From Roseicyclus salinarum (lineage in GTDB: Bacteria; Pseudomonadota; Alphaproteobacteria; Rhodobacterales; Rhodobacteraceae): a stretch of DNA of 64,000 nucleotides. The position numbers and the translations under genes are program-made. The stretch covers positions 119,844 to 183,843 of the forward strand of contig NZ_JARRSA010000004.1 of the NCBI RefSeq assembly GCF_029624655.1, written 5' to 3'. Numbering within the stretch: position 1 is the first letter of the stretch; the number at the start of each line of letters is the position of its first letter. Shown here piece after piece: positions 56,826-64,000 of the stretch. The notes beneath the pieces are model-generated. The model saw only the letters and a list, made by a program, of their open reading frames with translations, had not been told where the DNA came from and searched no databases.

Positions 56826-56899
56826 TGGAGCGGGTAGCGGGAATCGAACCCGCGCGTTCAGCTTGGGAAGCTGACAGGCTACCATTACATCATACCCGC
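56826..56899 (-). tRNA. tRNA-Gly (anticodon CCC)
   Basis: On the minus strand the acceptor arms GCGGGTA and TACCCGC pair perfectly, the anticodon stem TCAGC/GCTGA carries the loop TTCCCAA with anticodon CCC, and the T arm is GCGGG-TTCGATT-CCCGC. The discriminator T is followed by an encoded CCA (56826-56828). Total 74 nt. Confidence 0.93.
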
Positions 56900-56937
56900 C
56901 GCCTGCCCGATGCGATACCGCAGCGCCGCGCCGGCCG

Positions 56938-59016
56938 TCAATCGGTTTCGGGACTGCGCTCTCGGGCCTCGGCGCGGGCGCGCCTGCGCCGACGCCGCGC
57001 GCCGTCCTCGCCGCCGCCGGAGGCGCCGAAATGGACCTGCGGAAGCGGGGCGACCCTGGCGAGTTCGGGAAACGGGTCGACCGCGTGGGGCAGGGCGTTG
57101 GCGTTCACGAAATGCTCCTGGAAGCGCGGCTCGACCGCCGTCTCGATCTTGCGGATCTCGCGCACCGTGCGCTCGATACGCTCGCGCTCGGACCGGTTGC
57201 ACAGCGCGATGCGCGCGCCATGTCCGGCCGCGTTGCCCGCGCTCGTGACCTTGTCGAGCGGCGCGTCGGGGATCATGCCCAGCACCATCGCGTGCTTGGG
57301 GCTGATATGCGCGCCGAAGGCGCCGGCCAGCACCACGCGGTCGACACGGTCGACGCCGCGCTTGTCCATCAGCAGGCGCGCGCCCGCGTAAAGCGCCGAC
57401 TTGGCGAGCTGGATCGCGCGGATGTCGCCCTGCGTGACGAGGATGCGCGGGCCGCCGGCCTCGGTCGCGTCGTGCAGCAGATAGGCATGGGTGCGCCCCT
57501 GCGCCTCGGCGCGGGGCGTGCCCGTGGCCTCCTCGCTGCCGATGAGGCCCGAGGCGTCCAGAAGGCCCGCCATCCGCATTTCGGCCACCGCCTCGATGAT
57601 GCCCGAGCCGCAGATGCCGGTCACGCCGGTATCCTTCGTCGCCTCCGCGAAGCCCGGATCGGTGGACCAAAGATCGCAGCCGATGACCTTGAAGCGCGGC
57701 TCCTTCGTCCCGGGGTCGATCTCGACCCGTTCGATGGCGCCCGGCGCGGCGCGCTGCCCGGCGCTGATCTGCGCGCCCTCGAACGCGGGGCCTGTGGGCG
57801 AGGAGCAGGCCAGCACGCCCGAACGGTCGCCGAGCAGGATCTCGGCGTTCGTGCCCACGTCGACGATCAGCACGAGGTCCTCGGACCGGTCCGGCGCCTC
57901 GGCCAGCGCGACGGCGGCGGCGTCGGCGCCGACATGGCCCGCGATGCAGGGAAGGAGGTAGACCTTCGCAGTCGGGGCGATGGTCGCAAGCTCCAGGTCG
58001 CGCGCGCCCAGCGTGACGCTGTCGGCGGTCGCCAGCGCGAAGGGCGCCTGTCCGAGTTCCACGGGGTCGATGCCCAGCAGAAGGTGATGCATCACCGGGT
58101 TGCACACGATCACCGCCTCGAGGATCAGCGAGCGCGCGATGCCCGCTTCGGTGGCAAGCTCGGTGGCGAGCGTCGACATCGCCTCGCGCACGGCGCGCGT
58201 CATCTCGCGGTCGCCGCCGGGGTTCATCATGGCGTAGGAGACCCGGCTCATCAGGTCCTCGCCGAAGCGGATCTGCGGGTTCATGATGCCCGCCGAGGCC
58301 AGCACGCGCCCGTCGGCGAGGTCGCACAGGTGTGCAGCGATCGTGGTGGAGCCCAGATCGACGGCAAGCCCGTAAAGGCCGGCCTCGTGCAGTCCCGGCC
58401 AGACGCCGAGGATCTCGCAGTCGTCGGATCCCGCGGGCTGGTGAAGGGCGACGCTCACCTGCCAGCCGCCCTTGCGCAGGGCGGGCTGGAGGCCTTGCAG
58501 CACGGGCAGCGAGGCGGTGACGCGCGCAATGCCCCATTGCTCGGCCAGCGCGTCGCGCAGCCGTTCCAGATCGCCCGAGGGCTCGTGCATGTCGGGCTCG
58601 ACCACCTCGACGAGGACAAGCCGCGTGGCGGGGTCCATCACGATGGGCTTGGCCGAGGCCGCCTTGCGCACGACCTGGCGGTGGACCTGGCTTTCGGCGG
58701 GCACGTCGATCACGACGTCGCTCTGAACCGTCGCCTGGCACCCCAGGCGGCGCCCTTCCTTCAGGCCCCGCACGCGGTCGTAGCGTTCCTCGACCGCGTT
58801 CCACTCCGACAGGGCGCCCGGTTGGACGTGGACGCCGTGCTTGGGGAAGTCGCCGTAGGACGGCGCGACCTGGCACTTGGAGCAGATGCCGCGCCCGCCA
58901 CAGACCGAGTCGAGGTCGACGCCAAGCTGGCGCGCGGCGGTCAGGATCGGCGTGCCGACGGGAAAGCGGCCGCGTTTGCCGGACGGGGTGAAGATGACGA
59001 GGGGGTCGCTGGACAT
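56938..59016 (-). CDS. RACo-like corrinoid activation protein (2Fe-2S plus ASKHA)
   Basis: A 692-residue protein. The N-terminal ferredoxin-like domain has the cysteine pattern DSVCGGRGICSKCQV plus LGCQATV for a [2Fe-2S] cluster; the C-terminal half is the DUF4445 ASKHA domain (GLAVDLGSTTIAAHLCDL, VDVGTNAEILLG, GICGSGIIEAVAEM, VVLAGAFGAHISPKHA). Such proteins reduce inactive Co(II) corrinoid proteins with ATP. The C-terminus ends in an Arg-rich tail ([20 protein letters not shown]). It lies behind the methyltetrahydrofolate:corrinoid methyltransferase gene in the same direction. Confidence 0.88.
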   Translation of the reverse strand: MSSDPLVIFTPSGKRGRFPVGTPILTAARQLGVDLDSVCGGRGICSKCQVAPSYGDFPKHGVHVQPGALSEWNAVEERYDRVRGLKEGRRLGCQATVQSDVVIDVPAESQVHRQVVRKAASAKPIVMDPATRLVLVEVVEPDMHEPSGDLERLRDALAEQWGIARVTASLPVLQGLQPALRKGGWQVSVALHQPAGSDDCEILGVWPGLHEAGLYGLAVDLGSTTIAAHLCDLADGRVLASAGIMNPQIRFGEDLMSRVSYAMMNPGGDREMTRAVREAMSTLATELATEAGIARSLILEAVIVCNPVMHHLLLGIDPVELGQAPFALATADSVTLGARDLELATIAPTAKVYLLPCIAGHVGADAAAVALAEAPDRSEDLVLIVDVGTNAEILLGDRSGVLACSSPTGPAFEGAQISAGQRAAPGAIERVEIDPGTKEPRFKVIGCDLWSTDPGFAEATKDTGVTGICGSGIIEAVAEMRMAGLLDASGLIGSEEATGTPRAEAQGRTHAYLLHDATEAGGPRILVTQGDIRAIQLAKSALYAGARLLMDKRGVDRVDRVVLAGAFGAHISPKHAMVLGMIPDAPLDKVTSAGNAAGHGARIALCNRSERERIERTVREIRKIETAVEPRFQEHFVNANALPHAVDPFPELARVAPLPQVHFGASGGGEDGARRRRRRARAEARERSPETD

Positions 59017-59232
59017 GGTCGCGGTCCTTCTAGCGGCAATTGCGCGTGACGGCCAGACGGCCTGGCGTGGCGCGGTGCGGGCCGGCGAGCTGGATCGTGG
59101 CGTGGTCCGGCCGCGGCCAGCGGCAAACAGGAACCCTGCCCGCCACCTGGGCGCGGGCCGGATCCAAGGCCGGGATGATCGCGTCTTTGCGCGGCACGTC
59201 GGGTCCTGCGCTTGTGTTGCGCCGGGGCGCGT
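59017..59232 (-). other. Gap within the one-carbon unit
   Basis: A 216-bp gap between the methyltransferase stop and the activase start. A 55-codon frame from GTG 59197 to 59030 exists, but it has no recognisable features and may be chance. No riboswitch is recognised. Confidence 0.3.
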
Positions 59233-60306
59233 TCAGCCTGCGCGACGCCGCCGGCGCCCGCCCGCGCGCCCACCCTGCGGCGCCGCGTCGGGATCCTGGT
59301 TGAAGCGGATCCACGCGCCGCCGCCATCGTCCTGGTCCATCAGGAAATTGGCCGCGCGGATGGCTTCCATCTCCTTGCCGGCGCGCGGCATGGTGGAGCC
59401 CATGCCGAAAAGCTTGACGAAGGTCTCGTCGTCCATGTCGGGCGGCAGGATGATCCCGGCCTCCTCCACCTGCGCCTTCTTTTCTGCGATCTTCCTGGGC
59501 CCGACCGGAAGCGCCACGGGGTTCATGATCGCGCTCGTCATTCCGGCGCCGTAAGCCATCGGCAGGAAGGCGTTGTTGATCCCGTGGCGGTTCGGCAGCC
59601 CGAACGAGATGTTGGACGCTCCGCAGGTGGTGTTCACGCCAAGTTCCTCACGCAGGCGGCGCACGAGGGTGAAGACCTGCAGCCCGGCGGTCTTCATCGC
59701 GCCGATCGGCATGACCAGCGGATCGACCACGATGTCATGGGCGGGAATGCCGAAATCGGCCGCGCGCTCGACGATCTTCTTCGCGACCGCGAAGCGCACG
59801 TCGGGATCCTCGGAGATGCCGGTGTCGTCGTTGGAGATCGCGACGACGGGCACGCCGTATTTCTTGACCAGCGGCAGCACGACCTCAAGACGCTCCTCCT
59901 CGCCCGTGACCGAGTTCACCAGCGGCCGCCCGTTCGCGGCCTCGAGGCCCGCCTGAAGCGCGCCGGGCACGGACGAGTCGATGCACAGCGGGCAATCGGT
60001 CACGGCCTGCACGACGCGGATCAGTTCCGGCATCAGCATCGGCTCGACGAAGTTGTTGTCCGCGTAGCGCGGATCCTCACCCATCTTGTTGGAAAAGACC
60101 GCGCCCGAGTTCACGTCGAGCACCGTCGCGCCGGCCGCGACCTGCGCGAGGGCGTCGGCCTCCACGCGGGAGAAGTCGCCGCGCTCGAGCTCCTCGTTGA
60201 GGATCTTGCGGCCGGTGGGGTTGATCCGTTCCCCGATCACGCAGAACGGCTGGTCGAAGCCGATCACTGTGGTGCGGGTCGCGGATTCGATGACGGTGCA
60301 GGTCAT
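59233..60306 (-). CDS. Methyltetrahydrofolate:corrinoid methyltransferase
   Basis: A 357-residue pterin-binding (DHPS-like) TIM-barrel protein: FCVIGERINPTGRKILNEEL, TVLDVNSGAVF, CPLCIDSSVPGALQAGL, LVNSVTGEEERL, AISNDDTGIS and GASNISFGLPNR. It moves methyl groups between corrinoid protein and tetrahydrofolate (MtgA/AcsE/MtvA type). The start ATG is at 60304-60306; upstream open frame belongs to the antisense of the next gene. It carries an Arg-rich C-terminal tail (GGRAGGRRRRRAG), like the RACo-like protein. Confidence 0.9.
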   Translation of the reverse strand: MTCTVIESATRTTVIGFDQPFCVIGERINPTGRKILNEELERGDFSRVEADALAQVAAGATVLDVNSGAVFSNKMGEDPRYADNNFVEPMLMPELIRVVQAVTDCPLCIDSSVPGALQAGLEAANGRPLVNSVTGEEERLEVVLPLVKKYGVPVVAISNDDTGISEDPDVRFAVAKKIVERAADFGIPAHDIVVDPLVMPIGAMKTAGLQVFTLVRRLREELGVNTTCGASNISFGLPNRHGINNAFLPMAYGAGMTSAIMNPVALPVGPRKIAEKKAQVEEAGIILPPDMDDETFVKLFGMGSTMPRAGKEMEAIRAANFLMDQDDGGGAWIRFNQDPDAAPQGGRAGGRRRRRAG

Positions 60307-60332
60307 GTGTCTGCTGCTCTCTCTCGGTCTGG

Positions 60333-61265
60333 TCAGGCGCCGGCGGTCTCGGCGGGCCGGGCGGCCTCGCCACCATTGGCGGTGGCCCATTCGGCGTTCG
60401 CCCTGATGCCGCCCAGGGGGAAGAAATGGATGCGTTCGATGTTGCCCGCGCGCCCCGCCGCCTTCTCGGCGGCAAGCGCGCTCAGCAGGTCCGTGGGCTC
60501 CATCGGCTTCACGAGCCGCGAGACGTCCCTGGCCCGCTTCTGAAGCACGCCAAGCGAATTGCCCACGCCGCAGGCGATGGCGAACTTGATCAGCGTCTGC
60601 AGCTTGGCGGGCCCCGCGACTCCCAGGTGCACCGGCATCGCGATGCCCGCGGCCGCGAGGCGCTCGGCCCATGCGACGACCGGCGCCGCCTCGAAGGCGA
60701 ACTGGGTCGCGATGGCGAATCTCGCATCCGAGCGGTTCGCGAAGTCCTGCTTCCAGCGCAGTGCCGCCAGGCACTCGCGCTCGCCGCCCTCGGGGTCGAT
60801 GTCGCGGTTGCCCTCGGGGTGGCCTGCGACGTGCAGGCGGGTGAAGCCCGCGTCGTCGAAGAAGCCCGTCTCGAGAAGCTGCATGGAGGAATGGTATTCG
60901 CCGCGCGGCGTCGCGATGCCGCCGGCAAGGATCAGCGCCTGCGTGACGCCCGCCTCCTCGGCGTAGCGCCGGATCCACTCGGCCAGCGTCGCGGGCCCGG
61001 CGATCGAGCGCGCGGGGAAATGGGGCATCGGCTCGAAGCCCTCGTCCCGAAGCCGCCGGGCGGTGGCGACCATGTCGTCGATCGGCGTGCCGTCGATATG
61101 GGCCACGTAGACGCGCGTGCCCTTCGGCAGAAGCGTGCGGAAGTCATCGACCTTCTCGGCCGTGCGCGGCATCACCTCGATCGAGTAGTCCCGCAGGAGC
61201 GCCTCGATCCCGGCGCTCGGCGTCGGGGCCGCGGTCGCGGGCTTGCGGAAGGACAGAAGGGCCAT
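60333..61265 (-). CDS. Methylenetetrahydrofolate reductase-like protein
   Basis: A 310-residue protein of the MTHFR barrel family: YSIEVMPRTAEKVDDFRTLL, THIS-like AHIDGTPIDDMV, EPMPHFPARSI, ILAGGIATPRGEY and the substrate-side FAIATQFAFEAAPVVAW. It would oxidise methyl-THF to methylene-THF in demethylation pathways. ATG at 61263-61265 has GGGAGA upstream. Located 26 bases before the methyltransferase gene; same operon. Confidence 0.87.
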   Translation of the reverse strand: MALLSFRKPATAAPTPSAGIEALLRDYSIEVMPRTAEKVDDFRTLLPKGTRVYVAHIDGTPIDDMVATARRLRDEGFEPMPHFPARSIAGPATLAEWIRRYAEEAGVTQALILAGGIATPRGEYHSSMQLLETGFFDDAGFTRLHVAGHPEGNRDIDPEGGERECLAALRWKQDFANRSDARFAIATQFAFEAAPVVAWAERLAAAGIAMPVHLGVAGPAKLQTLIKFAIACGVGNSLGVLQKRARDVSRLVKPMEPTDLLSALAAEKAAGRAGNIERIHFFPLGGIRANAEWATANGGEAARPAETAGA

Positions 61266-61301
61266 GATCGTCTCCCAGAATGCGGCCAAGTCAGGCCCGT
61301 G

Positions 61302-61616
61302 TCATGCGGTCTGCGCTTCGGGGTCGAACCCCTCGGCGTCGACGAGCCGCTTCAGCGCGGCGGTGTCGTAAAGGGCGTCCAGCCGTGCGGCCTCGGCGGC
61401 GGCGATCTCGTCGGGGTCGCCGTCGGCCTCGCCAACTTCGACGCGGCGCCATTCGCGCAGGTAGGCGTCCTCGTCGCGCGCGCCGATCTTCATCGCCACG
61501 CGGTCGATGGCCTGCTCGAACCGTTCCGGCAGCGGCGCCTTCGAGCCGCGACGCCCCTTGCCGACGATCACCTGCGCGGGGATGTCGCGCCAGTAGACAT
61601 GGGTGACGACGGGCAT
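61302..61616 (-). CDS. Small 'virulence factor' domain protein of C1 operon
   Basis: A 104-residue protein: HVYWRDIPAQVIVGKGRRGSK at the N-terminus, then RFEQAIDRVAMKIGARDEDAYLREWRRVE. This matches the small PF13769-type family with the uninformative name virulence factor, commonly found next to corrinoid/folate methyl transfer genes in Rhodobacteraceae (from memory). Function unknown; first gene of the leftward unit. ATG at 61614-61616 was preferred over an ATG 54 bases earlier. Confidence 0.75.
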   Translation of the reverse strand: MPVVTHVYWRDIPAQVIVGKGRRGSKAPLPERFEQAIDRVAMKIGARDEDAYLREWRRVEVGEADGDPDEIAAAEAARLDALYDTAALKRLVDAEGFDPEAQTA

Positions 61617-61936
61617 CGGGCGGTTCCTTTCCGGGCCTCGGGCCGCTGCGGTTTCGCGCACCATAGGCAACGCGCGCCGCCGCGACGCTCCGTTTTCGAC
61701 ATGGTGCAGGGCGGGAGCGACCCTGCACGCATTTTGACAATATCCCGCCGGACCTCGAAGGGCAGGGGGGCGCGACCCCCAAAATTCTCATGATGATGTT
61801 GAGGCGCCTCCCGTGCGGCCGGCCCTGGTCCGGCTCTGGGCCGGGGCGTGCCGGGGCGCGTCCGGGTCCGCAACGCCATTGTGAGGTGGCACCGGAATTG
61901 CTACATGTCGGATGACCAGAATTTTCGGAGGCCCGC
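61617..61936. other. Divergent intergenic region between C1 operon and ppx
   Basis: A 320-bp region with no convincing gene. It holds a hairpin at 61704-61728, a second one of five C/G pairs around 61766-61780 (GGGGGGCGCGACCCCC), an isolated TTGACA at 61734-61739 without a matching -10, and GC-rich short repeats. I see no match to a cobalamin or SAM riboswitch. Confidence 0.4.
61704..61728. other. Perfect 8-bp hairpin in C1 operon leader region
   Basis: GTGCAGGG and CCCTGCAC flank a 9-nt loop, followed on the plus strand by GCATTTT. It lies 88 bases before the first C1 gene on the other strand and may be a leader element or protein-binding dyad. Confidence 0.4.
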
Positions 61937-63094
61937 ATGTCGCGCAAGCGCAGCCGCGGCGCCGGTCCGTTCCCCAGACCCGCGGCGGGGGCGGTGATCT
62001 CCGCCCCCGCCGCAGACCCGCCTGTCGAACGGCGCCCAGCGCCCGACCATCGGCCCGATCCGGCCGACCTCTACGCCGCACTCGATCTCGGCACGAACTC
62101 GTGCCGGATGCTCATCGCCCAGCCGAAGGGCAACCAGCTTCACGTCGTGGACAGCTTCTCCAAGAGCGTCCAGCTCGGCCAGGGCCTCGAGGCGTCGGGC
62201 CGCCTCAGCCAGGCGTCGATGGCGCGCGCGGTGGGCGCGCTCAAGATCTGCCAGAGGAAGCTTCAGAAGCACCGGGTCGAACGGATGCGCCTCGTCGCCA
62301 CCGAGGCCTGCCGCCGCGCGAGCAACGCGGCCGAATTCATCGCCCTCGTCGAGCGCGACACCGGCCTTGCGCTCGAGATCATCGAACCCGAGGAGGAGGC
62401 GCGGCTCGCCGTCGTGTCCTGCGCGCCGCTGGTCTCGACCAAGACCGAGCAGCTTCTGGTGGTGGACATCGGCGGCGGCTCGACCGAGCTGGTCTGGATC
62501 GATCTCTCGCGCGTGCCGCGCCCTGACAGGCCGCGCGCGATCATGCGCCTGCACCAGGGCTTCGACCACGAGGACACGGTGTTTCCCCGCGCCAAGGTCG
62601 TGGACTGGATCTCGATTCCGCTGGGCGTCGCCACGCTCAAGGACATGTATCACGACGTGGCCGACGACGGCGCGCGGTTCGCGCTGATGAGCTGGTTCTT
62701 CGAGGAGCAGCTGGCCGAATTCTCGCCCTACGACGACGCCGCCGACCAGGCGCGCGCGGGCTTCCAGATCATCGGCACCAGCGGCACGGTCACCACCGTC
62801 GCGGCCAGCCACCTCGGCCTGCGCCGCTACGACCGAAACAAGGTCGACGGCCTGCGCATGACCTCCGACCAGATCGATTCGGTGATCTCGGAATATCTCG
62901 CGCTCGGCCCCGAAGGCCGCAGGCGCGACCCGCGCATCGGGCGCGACCGGCAGACGCTGATCATGTCGGGCGCCGCCATCCTGCAGGCGCTTCTGAGGGC
63001 ATGGCCCACCGACCGGCTGAGCGTGGCCGACCGCGGCCTTCGGGAGGGTCTGCTCTATGCGCAGATGTCACGCGACGGTGTCCTCGAGGAATAG
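61937..63094 (+). CDS. Ppx/GppA family phosphatase
   Basis: A 385-residue ASKHA-fold phosphatase: [65 protein letters not shown] and [16 protein letters not shown]. Members hydrolyse polyphosphate or pppGpp. The first 45 residues are a Pro/Arg-rich extension before the fold. ATG 61937 has CGGAGG upstream. It precedes rlmE, an arrangement common in alphaproteobacteria. Confidence 0.88.
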   Translation: MSRKRSRGAGPFPRPAAGAVISAPAADPPVERRPAPDHRPDPADLYAALDLGTNSCRMLIAQPKGNQLHVVDSFSKSVQLGQGLEASGRLSQASMARAVGALKICQRKLQKHRVERMRLVATEACRRASNAAEFIALVERDTGLALEIIEPEEEARLAVVSCAPLVSTKTEQLLVVDIGGGSTELVWIDLSRVPRPDRPRAIMRLHQGFDHEDTVFPRAKVVDWISIPLGVATLKDMYHDVADDGARFALMSWFFEEQLAEFSPYDDAADQARAGFQIIGTSGTVTTVAASHLGLRRYDRNKVDGLRMTSDQIDSVISEYLALGPEGRRRDPRIGRDRQTLIMSGAAILQALLRAWPTDRLSVADRGLREGLLYAQMSRDGVLEE

Positions 63095-63153
63095 GGCGGT
63101 GGCCCGCATCGTCTTGCGGCGTTGCGGCCGGGCGGGCCCTCGCTTACGTCGGG

Positions 63154-63182
63154 ATTGCGTATTTTGAGAAAGATGAAGGGCG
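63154..63182 (+). repeat. Dispersed intergenic repeat, copy 5 (tail only)
   Basis: ATTGCGTATTTTGAG and AAAGATGAAGGGCG closely match the copy at 53701-53733. It fills most of the 98-bp gap between ppx and rlmE, ending 10 bases before the rlmE start codon. Confidence 0.6.
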
Positions 63183-63192
63183 TGGTCGGACG

Positions 63193-63891
63193 ATGAAGGC
63201 GAAGAGCGGGCGCGGCCAGCGCGACCTCAAGGTCAAGGTGAAGACGGCACGGGGACGCAAGCTGTCGTCCACCCGCTGGCTCGAGCGGCAGCTGAACGAC
63301 CCCTACGTCCAGCGCGCGCGGCGCGAGGGCTTCCGCGGCCGCGCGGCCTTCAAGATCCTCGAACTGGACGACAGGTTCCGCTTCCTCGTTCCGGGCGCGC
63401 GCGTCGTCGATCTCGGGTGCGCGCCGGGGGGCTGGTGCCAGGTGGCCGTGCCGCGCATCAACGCGCTCGGCGACAGGGCCGGCAAGGCGCAGGGCCGCAT
63501 CATCGGCGTCGACCTCAAGGAGGTGGAGCCGATCCCCGGCGCCGAGCTGCACGTCCTCGATTTCATGGAGGACGGCGCGGACGAGCGCATCAAGGAGTGG
63601 CTCGGCGGCCGCGCCGATGTCGTGATGAGCGACATGGCGGCGGCCTCTTCGGGGCACAAGCAGACAGACCACCTGCGCATCATCGCGCTTTGCGACGCAG
63701 CCGCCGAGCTTGCCTTCGACGTGCTCGAGCCTGGCGGCACCTTCGTGGCGAAGGTCCTGTCCGGCGGCGCCGAGGGCAGCCTGCAGGCCGCTCTGAAGCG
63801 GCGTTTCGACAAGGTGGCCAACGTCAAGCCGCCGGCTTCGCGCGCGGACAGCTCGGAAAAGTTCGTGGTGGCCACGGGCTTTCGCGGCTGA
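63193..63891 (+). CDS. rlmE: 23S rRNA 2'-O-methyltransferase (U2552)
   Basis: A 232-residue FtsJ/RrmJ methyltransferase that modifies U2552 in the ribosomal A-loop. SAM motif [16 protein letters not shown], the K-D-K-E set with Lys in [12 protein letters not shown], Asp in [18 protein letters not shown] and Lys in [15 protein letters not shown] 63193 is the only sensible start; the sequence before it is the repeat element. Confidence 0.94.
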   Translation: MKAKSGRGQRDLKVKVKTARGRKLSSTRWLERQLNDPYVQRARREGFRGRAAFKILELDDRFRFLVPGARVVDLGCAPGGWCQVAVPRINALGDRAGKAQGRIIGVDLKEVEPIPGAELHVLDFMEDGADERIKEWLGGRADVVMSDMAAASSGHKQTDHLRIIALCDAAAELAFDVLEPGGTFVAKVLSGGAEGSLQAALKRRFDKVANVKPPASRADSSEKFVVATGFRG

Positions 63892-63927
63892 GCCACCCCG
63901 GACGCGTGTCGTTTCCACGGTCCTCGG

Positions 63928-64000
63928 GCTTCATCTTTCCGAAAATACGCGGCGCCGAAGGCGTCAGCGCCGGCGAGGGGCCTCGTGCCCCGAGGCGGCG
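63928..64000 (-). repeat. Dispersed intergenic repeat, copy 6 (runs to window end)
   Basis: Read on the minus strand: GACGCCTTCGGCGCC, GCGTATTTTCGG and AAAGATGAAGC. It aligns with the edd-eda copy over about 70 bases and lies after the rlmE stop codon; it may extend past the window. Confidence 0.6.

Noticed and set aside
59030..59197. Possible 55-residue gene between the methyltransferase and the activase
   Set aside because: It has a GTG start and weak AGGA, but no recognisable motif or codon signal; in DNA of this GC content such frames are common.
59233..60978. Longer reading of the corrinoid methyltransferase with an N-terminal extension of about 220 residues
   Set aside because: The extension is the wrong frame of the MTHFR-like gene; the family start is at 60306.
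61617..61936. Cobalamin or SAM riboswitch ahead of the C1 operon
   Set aside because: No B12-box or SAM-core sequence could be recognised by eye; only unrelated hairpins were seen.

Overview
The window is dense, very GC-rich chromosomal DNA of alphaproteobacterial type. Several features point to Rhodobacteraceae (Rhodobacter/Roseobacter): a condensing 5-aminolevulinate synthase (HemA, C4 pathway) behind a near-perfect FNR-type box, a complete Entner-Doudoroff set (zwf-pgl-pgi, edd, eda) instead of phosphofructokinase, the aglEFGAK alpha-glucoside operon, cysS next to cimA, a ppx-rlmE pair, and a dispersed intergenic repeat ending in AAAGATGAAG. I see no rRNA, CRISPR array, integrase, transposase or phage gene. 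The genus assignment is inference from gene content.

Layout. 1-19 kb is mostly housekeeping: an edge-truncated zinc-motif lipoprotein, twin small c-type cytochromes, a GYD protein, parE, a Flp-pilin-like protein, a DUF1007/NicO metal efflux pair, a MATE pump, a periplasmic protein and hemA, rodZ-ispG, an FAD-linked D-lactate-type dehydrogenase coupled to a VIT-family protein, and a leftward amino-sugar cluster (GntR regulator, Gfo/Idh oxidoreductase, BadF-type kinase, nagA). 19-36 kb is a carbohydrate region: a sulfonate-monooxygenase-like flavoprotein with an aldo/keto reductase, a leftward sugar ABC importer with glucokinase and GH1 glucosidase, the LacI-type regulator aglR, and the divergent aglEFGAK operon. 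36-39 kb holds edd and eda. 39-49 kb holds an outer membrane beta-barrel protein, cysS, cimA, a methyltransferase, a phytoene-synthase-like protein, an MFS transporter, an AlkA-type glycosylase, an esterase, a VOC protein, an HNH endonuclease and a ureohydrolase. 49.9-53.7 kb is zwf-pgl-pgi. 53.7-61.6 kb holds a thioesterase, a dimethylglycine-dehydrogenase-like protein, tRNA-Gly and a leftward folate/corrinoid one-carbon module. The window ends with ppx and rlmE.

How the parts fit. The two ABC importers and their glycosidases would deliver glucose to glucokinase; glucose 6-phosphate then enters zwf, pgl, edd and eda. The edd gene and the zwf operon, 13.7 kb apart, each carry the same 12-bp palindrome GTTAGCGCTAAC upstream, which suggests one LacI-family regulator controls the whole pathway. 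The agl divergon has its own, different LacI-type palindromes. The most speculative but interesting unit is the monooxygenase/aldo-keto reductase pair, which resembles the core of the oxidative sulfoquinovose (sulfo-SMO) pathway but lies back-to-back with amino-sugar genes.
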